Part shown: piece after piece, positions 12,371 to 25,300 of the stretch
Numbering within the stretch: position 1 is the first letter of the stretch
Layout: each line of letters opens with the position of its first letter
From: Gnetum montanum
Taxonomy: Eukaryota > Streptophyta > Gnetopsida > Gnetales > Gnetaceae
Direction: 5' to 3'
Length of the DNA: 64,000 nucleotides
NCBI GenBank assembly: GCA_015680685.1
Contig: MNCI01023457.1
Span: 1,396,726 to 1,460,725 of the forward strand
Position numbers and translations under genes: made by a program
Notes under the pieces: generated by a model
Database searches by the model: none
What the model was told of the DNA's origin: nothing
What the model saw: only the letters and a program-made list of their open reading frames with translations

Positions 12371-12571
12371 AAGTGTCAACATTAAGCAATCATTGTATAC
12401 ATCATTCTATTTTTCATGTACCTCATTGTACTATCTTTTGTACTATTATAAGTGATCAAAGTGTGTTGTATCTCAAAGTACAAGAATCAACGAAATTAGT
12501 TGCATCCTTTCTTTGTAATTTTTGTTTCTCTTTTGTTGTCCTGTAGGGTTGATGTGCTTCTTGTGGGAAGG
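12366..12571 (+). repeat. 3' LTR of copia element, second segment
   Basis: Continues the copia LTR after insertion F, matching 6109-6305 (AAGTGTCAACATTAAGC through CTTGTGGGAAG). It breaks off exactly where the LTR of element D starts. The remaining 380 or so bases of this LTR are not found on the far side of D. Confidence 0.85.
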
Positions 12572-14120
12572 TGAAACACCACCAAATTTGGGCAACAGCA
12601 TTGTAATGGAAAATTTATCTAAGTGTTAACCCAAGGCAAATTTTTTCCAAGTGTTTGGCCCATGCTTCCACTAATAGGGCTACACTCTAAAGCATGGCCA
12701 TCGTAGCATGCAACATAGAACCAAATGTACAAAAAAAATTTTAAGTGTCAAATAACATCTGTGAAAATTTTGTCTAAATGTCTTACTATGCTCACATCCC
12801 TCTTGCTACACTATCTAGCATAGCAAGCATAGCAACACTCTAGTGGCCAATTTTCCTAAGTGTCAAGCTAAAAGATGTCAAGCTAGCTAAACATGGAAGA
12901 AGCATTCAGCAAATTTTCTAACTCCTGAAGCTACCCTTCTTGCTATGCTCTCAAGCATAGTTGGCATAGCAAGAACAAGGATTTCAATTTTTGCTAGATT
13001 TTTCTAAGTGTCCATGCTACACTTTGTCCCATCCTGCTATGCTCTCTAGTGTAGCAAGCATAGCAACACTAGACTTTAGTTTTTGCAAGAATTGTCCAAC
13101 CATTGTGCTATGCTCCAAAGCATAGCTAGCATAGCAACAAGAAACTGCCTTCAAAATCTTCCAAAGCTTAGCACAAGCCTTCATTCTAGCTTTAACATTC
13201 CTCTAGTAAGCAAGATCAACAACTTATACTCTTTTTGTAACCCCACTGCTAATGTCCCAAAATTGTAATACGTTTGGTCCCACTCAAAACAAGGAAGAAC
13301 GTAGTCTTGGAGTGTAGCCTCCAAATTGCACCATTTTGCACTGTTTGCAAGTACATTGCAATCTTGGCACATGCAATCTTAGTAGCGTAGCTAGTCTAGT
13401 AGTCTCTTAGGATCTAGGGGAGCATATCAAAGCATAGTATCAGTTGCTCTAGTGGGAGGGTAGTAAAGGTTAGCATTGCCCCACCTACCCCTTTTCCACA
13501 TGGCACTCAATCCGCACTTCGTGCTAACCCTAAGCCTATAACTATCCCTTCATTCCATACTCTAGGGGTTGGCAATTCATTCTAATGATGGACATTTGAA
13601 GCATTTAGCTAGCAAATCCAAGTAGAAATTAGCATCTCAAAGCACCACTTAGCACTTGAGGCACCTTAAGCACCCCATGCACTAAAGCGTATCAGCACCT
13701 TGGCAACACCTTTGCATCCCACTTAGCACCACAGCATACCACAAGCTTGCAGGACACCATGGTAGCCAACCTAGTAGGCAAAAACCTTACAATGGATGTT
13801 AGTCTTCAACTCAAGACATCCCAAAGGCTCTAGCTATGTTGCTATTGTGCCTGTCTTTATACCACATACCTCCGCAAAACTCATTTGTATATGCTATGCT
13901 CCTCATCTAGGGTGGTATCATCCTTTCTTTCTCTTGAACTCTGTTGCATTTTAAGCATCTTCTCTGTTGCATTTTAAGAATTTTCTTTAGCATTCAATAC
14001 CACATTTGCACTTTTTCATTATTTTACATGTTTTTTGCACACTTGCACTACCATTCTTGTGCTGGGACCCCTCACTATGCCTAGGCTTAGCTATACTTGG
14101 TATTGCCAAGAACACCATCA
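12572..14120 (+). repeat. 5' LTR of element D (may extend to about 14325)
   Basis: Shares its whole length with 27739-29284: it starts TGAAACACCACCAAATTT and the similarity ends AACACCATCA. It contains several hairpin-capable modules of the form GCTATGCT...AGCATAGC at about 12690-13140. The TATA position is decayed here (CTATAACTATC near 13530). A likely primer site only at 14331 suggests the true LTR continues about 205 bases further and that the 3' copy is truncated. Confidence 0.85.
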
Positions 14121-14330
14121 GTGCTCATATTTTTGGCTAACTACACCATCCCTGGCTATGCTTAATATCCCAACTATAGCTAGTAAAGTTCCTTTTTGAT
14201 CAACAAGACCATCCAAGGCACTCCATCTCCATTTCCTAGCAAAGGCCCTCACACGAAGGTAGGGTCGAGGCTATGTGCCCACAAACCCCTCAACATTCTA
14301 ACCACCAACATTTTCTATCACGACAGTTTT

Positions 14331-14349
14331 TGACACTAGAAGAAGGGCC
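14331..14349 (+). promoter_or_regulatory. Candidate primer-binding site of element D
   Basis: TGACACTAGAAGAAGGGCC after ...CGACAGTTTT resembles the TGGCGCTAGAAGGAGGG type of site used by many plant gypsy elements. The distance from the end of LTR similarity (14120) is unusual unless the 3' LTR is truncated. Confidence 0.45.
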
Positions 14350-14592
14350 TCGCCATTTTCTTCTACATTCAGTGGTAGTCCCGTGTGCTCTCTACACCTC
14401 CATTACTAGCACATTGTGATGATTGCAACCCAAACACCCTTTTTCATTAGGGTGCTACAATGTATAGCTCCTTCATTGAGTCTGATGGTGGGGACTACAA
14501 CAAGCCCTGCTTGCCCAAGGCCTCATCCTACATACAACACCAGGTAGTCAAGGTGGCAACTTGGGAGGCCAAATGAGTGCCTCACCAACCAA

Positions 14593-15728
14593 ATGATGAG
14601 GGAACATATGGTGTTAGGTCTACTTAATCCCATCTCCTTGTTTGCTATTCTTATGGCCACATTAGTCGAAGATGCTACCACAAGCAATCAACAACTGAGC
14701 ACTAAGACTCACAAGCAAGCAAAACAAAACAAGCCCAAATCTCCTCCCCAAGAGATCTGCCTTTTGGACTGCATGAAGGAGATGAAGGCTAACAAGGTAA
14801 CTAATGATGGTAAAGACTTTCTATACATGTTGGCACAAGTCAAGCAGGCTCTTAAATAAAAAAATATAACCTTGAGCTTGTACAACTTGGTGATGACATC
14901 CTTTGCTCATCGTGAAGCACTAGTTTGCATGTTCACCTCAATTTCTGTCAAAGAGAACATCCCAGTGGATGAACAAGCCATCCACATTATGATGCTTCCT
15001 CCTTTTCCTCAAGAATCAGGTCCAACACCTCTAGTTTTTCGTGATGAGGCAATCAAGGTAGACCCTGAAAAGGATCAAGTCATTACTACATCGATGTTTA
15101 TAACCATCCATGTAGGGCAATGCAAGATTTGTAGGGTGCATGTCGATGACAAGGCAACAACCAACATCATCTCATTCCCAATCATTAACAAACTCGATCT
15201 AGCTGATTAAGTCCAAACACAAAGACAACATTTCTCAAGTCCTTTAACGGGTCACGTGTTATTGTGAAGGGAACAGTCACAATAGCCTTCATGGCAAGGG
15301 AATGATTTCCCACCATATCCAAATTCATTATCATCAAGGAGGTGCCTAGGTTTAACTTCATTTCGGAAAGGCCTTGCCTAGCCTAATTATGAATCATTTC
15401 CTCACCCATTCACCAAGAGATCCACCTTCCATACGAAGGTGGAGAAGTGATCATACATAGTGATAACTCTATCCCTCCAACCATTAACAACATTAACACA
15501 GATCAAGGATCAGAGGTAGAGTTCCCTAATGAAATGCCACCCATGGAAGATAAGAGTCAACCTTGTTTGGAAAACCCATTTGAAGAATCAAAAGAGGCCG
15601 ATACCCTTCCCGAGGAAGCTTTATGGAAAGAATTTCCCTTTAGCATCAACGATGAAGGTATAGGTGAATACCACCTCATGCTACCTAGGCCTTATGCATC
15701 CCCTAACCCACATCAAGTTAGGAAGTGA
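14593..15728 (+). pseudogene. Tat-type gag C-terminus and protease remnant
   Basis: Three open pieces (14593-14859, 14872-15210, 15447-15728) separated by stops or frameshifts. The first two read as the linker between gag and protease of Tat elements (LLDCMKEMKANK, then SLYNLVMTSFAHREALVC). Protease motifs follow at about 15080-15190: the catalytic loop reads VHVDDKATTNIIS, keeping the first Asp but losing the small residue and Gly after it. The third piece is acidic and proline-rich with no recognised domain. The main gag capsid domain, which should fill about 1 kb after the primer site, is not visible, so gag is truncated. Confidence 0.65.
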
Positions 15729-15942
15729 CTACATGGCTAAGGTACCCTCAAGTTTTTGCATGCTCCATTAGCCTTTTGCTTGCACAATTATGTTTTGCAT
15801 GATTGCTTGCATTTTGCATCATTTGCTTTGTTACGCATTCACCTCTTTTACTTATGCATTTTCATTTAGTTTTTCACACATTAACAAAAAATTAAAAACA
15901 CATAAAAAATTATAAAACTAAAACTACAAAAAGAAAGAAGCA

Positions 15943-16265
15943 CATGGCCCAAAAAGGCCTTAAACTAGCCCACAGCCTACAAAGGCCTAAAACTAGTGCA
16001 TGGCTTGCCATGGCCTAAAATTGGAAACATCTTTATTTCACTACATAGCCTACCATGGCCTTAAATTGGCAACCTTGTGGCCTGCCACAAGATAAAACTA
16101 GCAAAATATTTTCTTTTATTCATGGCCCAAAATATCCTTAAATTAGCAATCTTTGTGACCCAAAATGGCCTTAAACTAGTAATTACATGGCCAGAAATGG
16201 CCTTAAACTAGAAATGGCCCTTATGCCATGACCTTAAACTAATAAGGGGCCCATAATGGGCCCAA
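15943..16265 (+). repeat. GGCCTTAAACTAGC repeat block 1 of element D
   Basis: About ten imperfect copies of a 30-40 bp unit built on (A/T)GGCCTTAAACTAG(C/T), such as CATGGCCCAAAAAGGCCTTA. The same core recurs at 22061-22174 and 25844-26140. It separates the protease region from the minus-strand gene. Confidence 0.7.
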
Positions 16266-16679
16266 TCACATTAACTATTGCATTAGTTGCATTAAAAAAT
16301 CAGCAAAATAAACACAAAGCTTCACACAATTCTCATTGCAAACAGCATAAGCTTTATTATATCTCTATCAATAGGAGTAAATAGCATGATCATGGACCAA
16401 AAAGGGCCAAAGTGCAAAATTTCCCAATAGTAAGGCTACATCAGGTCATCTCAGCCAATGGCATCTAGCAAGGGTTGAGGTTCCTCCTCCTCCTCCTTTT
16501 CTACTCTGCTAAGGTTTGTGCTATCGCCTAGTGTCTATCTCAAAACAATGCAAAATAACAAATTAATCAGCAAGTGAAAAACTAAAATACAAAATTAACA
16601 TGTAAATCTGACACATAAAAAAGCATAAAAGGTAAAAGCAAAACTAACCCAAGAGGGTCCTGCATTGAACTCTGGAGAC

Positions 16680-19600
16680 AATCTATCAAGGCGTCGAAGG
16701 ATCTTGACCTCTGAAAACCATGTCTAGTCCTCATGGCCAAGGTCAACATCTACAAGGATTTTGTCCTCATCCATAGTGGTCTATGTAGGAAGTTGCATAG
16801 AAAAGGTAGTTGTAGAAGTCTTCCCTAAGGGCAGGGTAATCTCTCACCCTAGGGAACCACTAACCACTGTATGCTAGGTGAATAACTCAAAGGCCTGACT
16901 CCTGCCAATTGCCTCAATGAACATCTCAAGGCAACAACCCTTCATAGACTCGTCCTTGAGCTACTGCAAGTAAGCATCCCACTCCCACTTGTAGTGGCAC
17001 TTGTGGTCCTTCTGTGTATGCCCCCATCTGCACACCTTGGCAGTAAAGCTCTTCCACTTCTCATTCTTCTGAGAGAGTATATCCATATACAACCTCTACT
17101 TGAAAATCTCTTAGGTAGCCTCATTCTTACCTCAAATTGCTGATCAATACCTAGCATAATCTATCTCTAATGTTTGCCAAGTACCATCTTTCTATGCCCA
17201 AGCTAATAAGAAGTCATAATGGGACTTGCGATCCTCATTCTTTATGGTTAGGCTTACTACTACCTCCTAAAGCTCATGCACGTGTTTTCATAGGTGCTCA
17301 TTTGAGTCCCTACAAGTCCACAATGCCTTTGCACTAGAAAGCATGCACTTGCTTACAACATCATACACATGATGAGGTACCTACTCCACCTTGGGGGGAT
17401 ACTCAAGAATGGCATCCATGTGAGTTACCCAATTTGGATCCCAACAAAGCTTAGAGCTTGTTAGTGTATAATGAAAAAACAAATATTAGCAACAAGCTAA
17501 GCCATAGATTTGGTAAAATATCAAGCAAAATGACATGCATACTGAGTTTGGGATCTACCTACTATATACTATCCACCATGTCCTCCATGATGCCCTCCAT
17601 GAAGGCAAATTTATCTGGTGTTTTTACCCATGGCTTCACACAATGGGTAGGCACTAGTGGTGGATCACTAGTAGGAAGGTTTGATACTACAATACAAACA
17701 CAACACAATGCTTAGTGATAACTAACTAGTTATAAGAGCAAAAGGCAAAAGTAGATAATAACAAAAGTGCTTACCAAGCAAGCCCTTGGATGTCAGTGCG
17801 GGTGGGTCTCCCAACTACACACCATCAAAGAGGTTAGCAAAGTCACCCTTAGGGTGGAACAACCCATCCACATCAAACTGGTGGGAGATCTTTGGGGCCT
17901 CTGGTGGCTCCCCTCTGCGAGTTACCTCCTCTTCAACTTGAAGAGGGGTTGTGTTCATTGCTATTTCTACTACCGCTACTTCTTCTTTAGCAGCCCTCTT
18001 ACTTGACTCACATAGTGTAGTAGTATTAGCATAGCATAATAAACCAAAAACATGAAAAATAATATAAACCAAATGCACCTATGATGTGCACTAACCTGCA
18101 ACCATCAAACAAAGTGTGGGTACCTTGAGGTAAACTTTTTTGACACTTGCTTGTCCAACTGCAGGGAGAGTCTTCTCTGTCAGGCATGGCCTCTTGATTT
18201 TTTCCTTTGAGGACCCCACCATCTTTGTGATATATCACTCCATCCTCTTCGCATCCCCAACAACCATTGGTGGACACTCACCTATGTTGTCACAAGAATA
18301 GGATGACTATGACCTTCCTAGATATGCCTTCATCATAATTGAATATGACTCCTCAATCCCCTCTGAAGGGTCCTACACATGAGTGGTGGTGAATAAATGC
18401 CTAATCCATGGCTTGGATAGCTTCTCATGATCTTGCAAAATCCAACATCCACTATCCCTAATCACCAGGAACTCTACAAGTCTTTGCAGATAGGCTACAA
18501 AGAATGCAAAGTGAAAATGAGATCTTGAATGGATGTTGTGGTGAAGCTTGATAATATCTACCTGTAACACAGTAGTGATAGAAGAGGCCCAATTAAAGCT
18601 GGTGTCCTTCTCTATAACCTTGTGCATCACCTACGCCTAATCTACTCCAAGGACCTTTCCTTGGAAGAGCAACTTAGGAAAGGTGTATGCACAAAAAAGA
18701 GGGTAAAGCCTTTGGACCTCATGCACATGCATGTTCCCAACCACAATGCCTTTATGAGAGCAAGTGGTTCCCAACCACTTCTCAATCTCCTCTCCTTGGT
18801 CTGCCTCTTGGTTGGGCTTGTCAATGATTGATGGACCCATAGAGGAAAGACCAAATAAGTTAGCAAAGAAGGCATCATTGAGGTCCAAGACTACCTTTAC
18901 TCCATGCATGTAAGTAACAAAATGGCAGCATCATGGTTAAAGGAGTCAATAATAGTCATCATGTCAGCCATTGGTGTGCTTGGGCTAAGGGCCAAAAAAA
19001 GGTCCATCAGCCTAGCATGTGCAAGCTAACTAGTCAAAGCTTCTGAGGCCTAATGACACAACCACTCCTATGCCCCCTCTACATCATCATACTTCATGAT
19101 GAGGGTGGCCTCATTATGATTATTGGTGATCATTGTTACTTCTCCTAAAGCAACAATAGCTGTAACATAGGCAAATGCAATGTTAGCACCATGCAATCAA
19201 CACGTGCATGAAAACAAGCAATAAAATTCAAGCCAACATAACAAATACTCATGTGAAACAAATATTTTGCATGACTCAAGTGGTGGTACAATAAGCTCTC
19301 CGAAGATAGGCTTACCACTAGCCCATCCCTCATCAAGCCAATTGTAGGTTCGATACTGCTCAAATGCTTTTGGGTATTGGGTGGGGTAGTTCTCTAATTC
19401 CTCTCTTACCTATTCTATAACTACTTCCCAAAAGCCCGAACTAGAGGAAAATACCTCTAGCATGATATAGGTCAAATTGAGCACCCCTGTCTCATCATGG
19501 AGTCTCTCATCATAAACTTTAAATCTGGCATTGGACATCCATAATCAATAGTTAGCAAATCTACCATGGATAATGAGAACAAGATATAATGAAAAATAGA

Positions 19601-20978
19601 CACTTACCCTTCGGCACAATGTACAGTCCCAAGTGGATTCTGGAAGATTGTATGCACAAGCATGGCAATGAAAAGGGTGTTGCTCTTGTTATAACAAGAG
19701 AACTCCAGCATGCTCTAGATCCTGGCTAAGGGACGAATGCTCCTAGGGCCTAATCTCAGGCCACCTGCTCAGTTACCATCATTCATGGACTCATTCGACA
19801 TGAATCATAGTATATCTCAATTTTCCTTGGCCAACAACATCTTAGTGATGGCACTTGTAGCCTCCATTGCCAAGTGTGACCACATGATCACACTAAAGTG
19901 TTGCAGTAGGTAAGCTAGGAATTTGCTTGCTTCTAGTTAGAACCACACTACCTGATGGTCCAACTTCATGTCAAATGTAGGCATGTTGGGTATGGGCTGG
20001 TTGATGCAAGATAGGATGCCAATGAGCTTCACAACCACTAAGACAGGCTTCAATAGTACCCTGCAACTGTAAGATAGCAAATGAATGTAGCATTAGCACA
20101 CAATAGATTGCATTTTGACATAAGATATTAACTTACGCTAAGCAAAAATTAGCAAATCAAGCTCAAAATAGCATAACTTGGAAATCCTTGATCCCCCATG
20201 GGGCCCTATGAGCATAAGACGTCAATACATGTTTGACATGCCTAGTTCTCATTAGGGTATAGCACTAACGTAGCATTAGCATTTTACTTTACATTCATAT
20301 AGTTTGCACCAACACGGTTTTCATGTTCTAATGTTCATACATCCAACTTGCAAAATTAGCATTTTTACATAGCTTTCATGCATTTAGCATTTTGTTTTGC
20401 ATAAGGCATTCTATCATTGCCATTTTTGCACTTAGCATCTCGCGCATTTAGCATTCTACTTTTGCACCTAGCAATCTTCTTCAAATTTTCTCAAAATTTT
20501 TCTAACTTTGGGAGGTGTAGCATGATATCTGAAATAATCCTAACTATATGCTACGCTCCCTAGGAAGCATAGCTAAAAAATCGCCAAATTTTTCTAACTA
20601 CTATCTACACTCCCCAGGGGGAGTGTTGCCCCAAAACAAGCGAAAAGGTAACAAACAAAAAAAAACTTTCTAACTGTTAGGGGTGTATCATCCCATTGCA
20701 TCTAGAAACAAAGTATTGGCTATGCTCCCTAGGGAGTGTAGCCACCAATGCCTAAGCTCTCATCACCACATCTCCTTTACTGCATCACCCAATGCCAGTG
20801 TGTGTCAATAACATGTGCTGGGGTACTTGCCATGGCTGCGGCCTAGGCAATCTTCTTGGCCTCATTTACCCCCTCATCGTAGTCATTGCCCCATGGCTAC
20901 ACCACCATTCCCTTCTTAATCTCTATGGCCTCCTCCCCATGTGTCCCTGTGATGTCTAACCCTCCCTTTGCCCTTGTC
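16680..20978 (-). pseudogene. Unrecognised multi-exon antisense gene inside element D
   Basis: The minus strand reads as spliced protein across at least seven blocks: about 20978-20740, 20066-19608, 19524-19290, 19159-18095 (one frameshift near 18910), 18000-17775, 17700-17560 and 17470-16870. The clearest junction is GCCGAAGG|gtaagtg at 19608 to ccag|ATTTAAAG at 19524, which keeps the frame (Gly-Phe-Lys). Another strong donor is CTTG|gtaagc at 17775. In-frame stops are nearly all TAG/TAA where Gln is plausible. The N-terminal part is acidic; the last block is helical and charged, looks like a coiled coil, and ends in a Cys/His cluster (KVCRWGHTQKDHKCHYKW). I do not recognise the family. It may be an element-encoded antisense ORF, as known in some Tat elements, or a captured host gene. 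The number and edges of exons are approximate. Confidence 0.55.
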
Positions 20979-22060
20979 CTACATTTTCCTCACATCAAAA
21001 AATAAAAAATAAAATATACATAATAATAAAAAATGGTAGAACCCTATCCCCTAGTTGTTGTCATATTACCCCAATCTGCCAATCGCTTTCACCCACATGC
21101 CAACATAAAGATAAAACAAAAGAAAGAAGAGGAAGGAACAAAGAAACCTTGGTCATGCATGCCCTGGTCGCGGCCATTTTTATCCCATTCTATGCCCTCC
21201 ATATGGTAGGGCCCTAGTGAGGGAATCCCAGTCTACTATTGGGAAAAAACCCTCATTTTCTCTCTCCCCCTTTCCCTAGGCATCACATCCCGTAGAAATA
21301 AATGTACAAAATCCATCATAACCCACACGTTATCCCTTTTCCCATTCACTATAAACAATTAATGTAGATAATCACAATAAAATGATGTATCGACCCACAA
21401 CATATGTGCACATCTTCTCCTCCTAGCTATGGTTGCCAAGGTGACCAAGGTAGTAGTGGTCCCTGCCAAGGTAGGCCACCCCAGGACCTAAACCCCAATG
21501 CAAGAGAATCCAAAATGCAAAGAGAAAAAATGGTACAAAAAGGAACAAGTGTGGTGAGTGTACTTGGTAGTCAATGATGCTCTTCTCTCCTCCACCTACA
21601 TCCACAGTAGGCATTCCAGGGCTTATCTTCCCTCTTTCACATTGGCAAGTTTGGGGTGTTGACAATAACTAGGGCATGTCATCCTAGTGCTACACTCTGG
21701 TCCTAGCACTCCACTTACTATGCTCTAGCTATCACTTCAAACTATGCTATGCTCTGTAACTTCTCATTCACACTTTGAAAAATGATAGTTTACCCTTGGT
21801 GAATCACACATATATGCCATCCCAAGGTAATTAAATGCACCACCTACCACACCAGTGCTTCCACACTTACACAAATTTCCCTAAGTTTTCTATGGAGCAT
21901 AGCAAGAGGGGGTGAGCATGGCAAGGGGTGAGCATAGCAACCAGAGTTAGAAAACTTGCTAAATTTTTTCTAACAATCCTAAACTTAGAAAATTTCTAAG
22001 AGATTTTTCTAGTTTCCCACCAAACACTCAGCTCAATTCCATGCACCTTGCACAAAACAT
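20979..22060. other. Region upstream of the antisense gene in element D
   Basis: Holds further GCTATGCTC/GAGCATAGC words (21690-21990, continuing those at 20520-20750) of the kind that fill the LTRs of D. A minus-strand frame at 21423-21665 has a hydrophobic stretch but no recognised domain. It is a plausible promoter region for the antisense gene, but no TATA box could be assigned. Confidence 0.35.
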
Positions 22061-22174
22061 GATCTGCTAAGACCCTAAACTAGCAAGTCACAGTTTACTA
22101 AGACCTTAAACTGGCAAATCACAGTTCGCTAAGACCTTAAACTAGCAATCATGGCCTACCAAGGCCTAAAACCA
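22061..22174 (+). repeat. GGCCTTAAACTAGC repeat block 2 of element D
   Basis: Four imperfect copies (GCTAAGACCTTAAACTAGCA and variants) between the antisense gene and the RT region. Block 1 lies on the other side of the antisense gene, so the two blocks flank it. Confidence 0.65.
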
Positions 22175-22399
22175 ATTTACATGCTTACTTTCCTAATTTC
22201 CACTTTTACATGTTTAGTCAATTATTAATTGCATTTCTTTCCTCATGTTTTGCATTTTAACTCTATTAAGATAGATGCAACTTGACATTTTTTTTCTAGT
22301 TGTTTTGCAAGATATGTCATAGGATTACAACACAAGCACATACAAGCATATTCATTCACCTTTGGTCCTCACCAGACCTCATAGTGACCTCATCTGATG

Positions 22400-25300
22400 C
22401 ATCAATGCCCAATTCCTAGACCTTAAGCCCATAGCCTGTGATGACTACATAACACCCATAGAAGCACCACTAGGTTGGCCTAACCATCTAGTTAGAGCTC
22501 TTGATCTAGAGGTAGGTGATGTCACTGAGGATTCCCTTGTTAAAGTCCCTATAGCAACACTCAATAGCCAGGCAAAGACACTGAAACTTAGTTTCTTGTT
22601 AAAGCCTCAACACACCCAAAGCATTGCAAAGACACTCAACAATAACATCAAGGTATTTGCATGGTTCTACGAGGACATGTCAAGTCTAGATCCTCACATA
22701 GTGTAGCATAATATCATCCTCGACCTTTGCATAAAACCAATTAAATAGAAAGCCTAGAAGGTTAGGCTTGAGATGGCATTGGCAATCCGTGATGAAATCA
22801 CCAAGCTCTATAGGGTAGTTTCATCTAGGTTGTTGACTATGCAAACTGGGTCTCCAACATCATAGTTGTACCTAAGAAAAATGAAAGTATACACATTTAA
22901 ATAAACTTTAGGACCTGAACAAGGTAACCATCAAAGACAATTTTCCATTGCCTAGTATTGATCAATTGGTTGATAGCATGGCTGCTCATGCCTTATTATC
23001 CTTCAAGGATAGGTTCTCTTGTTACAACTAGATTTGGATCAACCTAGAGTACCAGGTCAGTACCACCTTCATGACCCCCTAGGGTATGTTTTGCTATACA
23101 ACAATGCCTTTTGGACTAAAGAACACAAGAGCAACGTACCAATGCACCATGACATACATCTTCAGTGACTACTTGTTAGACTTGCTCAATGATTATGTTG
23201 ATGACAGAGTAGTTAAGTCCAAAATGGCACATGATCACGCAAATGACTTAGACCGCGCACTCAAACACTACCCAAAACATGACCTTAGGTTGAATCCTAA
23301 GAAGTGTGTCTTTAATGTCAAAACAAGTCACATGCTAGGTTTCATGGTATCAAAAATAGGCATATGCGTAGACCCTAATAAGGTTAAGGTCATCATCAAC
23401 TTAGCACCACCAACTAACCTTAAGGAGCTACATGGGTTATAGGGCAAATTAAAATTCATACATTGGTTTATTGCATAATTAATTGATAAGCTACAACCAA
23501 TGCAAAATTTGCTCAAAAAGGGAGTCCACTTCGAGTGGACAGCTTAATGCCAAGAGGCATTTGACAAACTCAAATAGGAGTTGGCTCAGCTTCCAACAGT
23601 CTATCCTCTACAAGGCAATAAACCTTTTACATCTACCTTGCAACTTCCAACACATCCATCATGTCTCTACTTTGTCAAAAGTGAGATGATGGCTCAAAGA
23701 TCCTTGTATACTACCTAAGCCATGTGTTAGTAGCCCATGAAGCAAAATACAATGATGTGGAAAAGAACTACCTCACCTTAGTCTTTGCACTTAAGAAGTG
23801 GAGGCATTATCTCTTCCACAGCTAGGTAAACATCATCTACAAAAGCAATGTACTCTAGGCAATCATAACAAACATCTACTAAAGTAGTTGAATCGCATAG
23901 TGGAAAGCAATAACCACAGAGTTTGACTTGAAATACATAGTGCAAGCATTAACAAAGGTCAAGCAATATCTGCATAACTAACAGCTTCACCAATAAATGA
24001 TCAAGCAACCATAGATCCAAAATTCCCAAACAAGAATGTTAGCAATATAACCTAAGTGCATGCCAACTTTGAGGTAATCTTACACTTTGATGATGCTTCA
24101 ACCTCTCAAGGGGGTAGTGCCACTATAGTAATCATGTTTCCCTCCATGAAGATCTAACCCTTTGCTTATCATTTTACATTTCTTTGCACTGAAAATGTAG
24201 CAAAGTACAAAGGTCTCCTTTGAGGTCTTATAGCAACTTGTGACCTAAGAATCCTAAACCTAGTGATCCAAGGTGATTCAAAGTTAGTTATCAACCAAGT
24301 TACAGAGATTTATGCTTGCAAAGCACAACACTTACAACCTTATTATGATTTGGCAAAGCACTTGCTCTAATTCTTTGCAATCGCAAATATCCAACACATT
24401 ACCCGCAACGAGAATGTCATTGCCAATGCATTAGCCACATTAGCCATAAGCATTGCATCCAATACATTTCATGCCTTGCCTGCCTCAATAATGGATTACA
24501 CCAAACCTATCATGCAAACAACTGTCATTGCATCCATAGCCACAACAAGCATAGCACATGCATGAGAGTGGTATGATGACATCAAGCCATACCTTCAACA
24601 AGGTGAGCCTCCACAACATCTAACCATGGACCAAAAGGATGCAATGCAAAAATAGTCATGGTAGCACATCATTCTAGGTGATGGCACACTATGTCGCAAA
24701 TCCTACAATGGCATACTGTTGACCTGTGTTAGCGGCTGCAAAGCATAGATGATCGTTGAGCAAGTCTATGAGGGACTCTGTAGAGGCCACATCACACCTA
24801 GGGTAATAGCATAAAAAATCAGACACCCAGGCTACTATTGGCCTTACATGGAGTGTGATTGCATTTCCAAGGTTAAGATGTGTGACATGTATCAACAACA
24901 TGACAACCTAATACATGTGCCAACCACCGAGCTACACCCCATGTAGATCACGTGGTCATTTCAATGTTGGGAGTTGGATATCATAGGGCCCATCATGCCT
25001 AAGTCCCCTGTAGGACATAGCTTTATCATAACTACAACTAAATATTTTACCAAGTGGGTTGAAGCCATTCCCTATAGGAGGACCACATCACAATAGGTTT
25101 GCAAGTTCATCCTTGACAACATAGTGATCTGATTTGGTCTACCCATGACCATAGTCACAGACAATGGACCACAATTTAGCAATGCAAAAACCAAAGCCTT
25201 CTGCGAATACCTTGGCATCAAGCATTCCTTCTCATCGCCATACTACCCACATGTGAATAGCCAAGTGAAGGCCACAAACAAGGTCATTGTCAACCTTCTG

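Noticed and set aside
12690-13140. CRISPR-like array suggested by regularly spaced palindromic words
   Set aside because: The units are degenerate, lie inside an LTR present in two copies, and the genome is plant; no CRISPR features apply.
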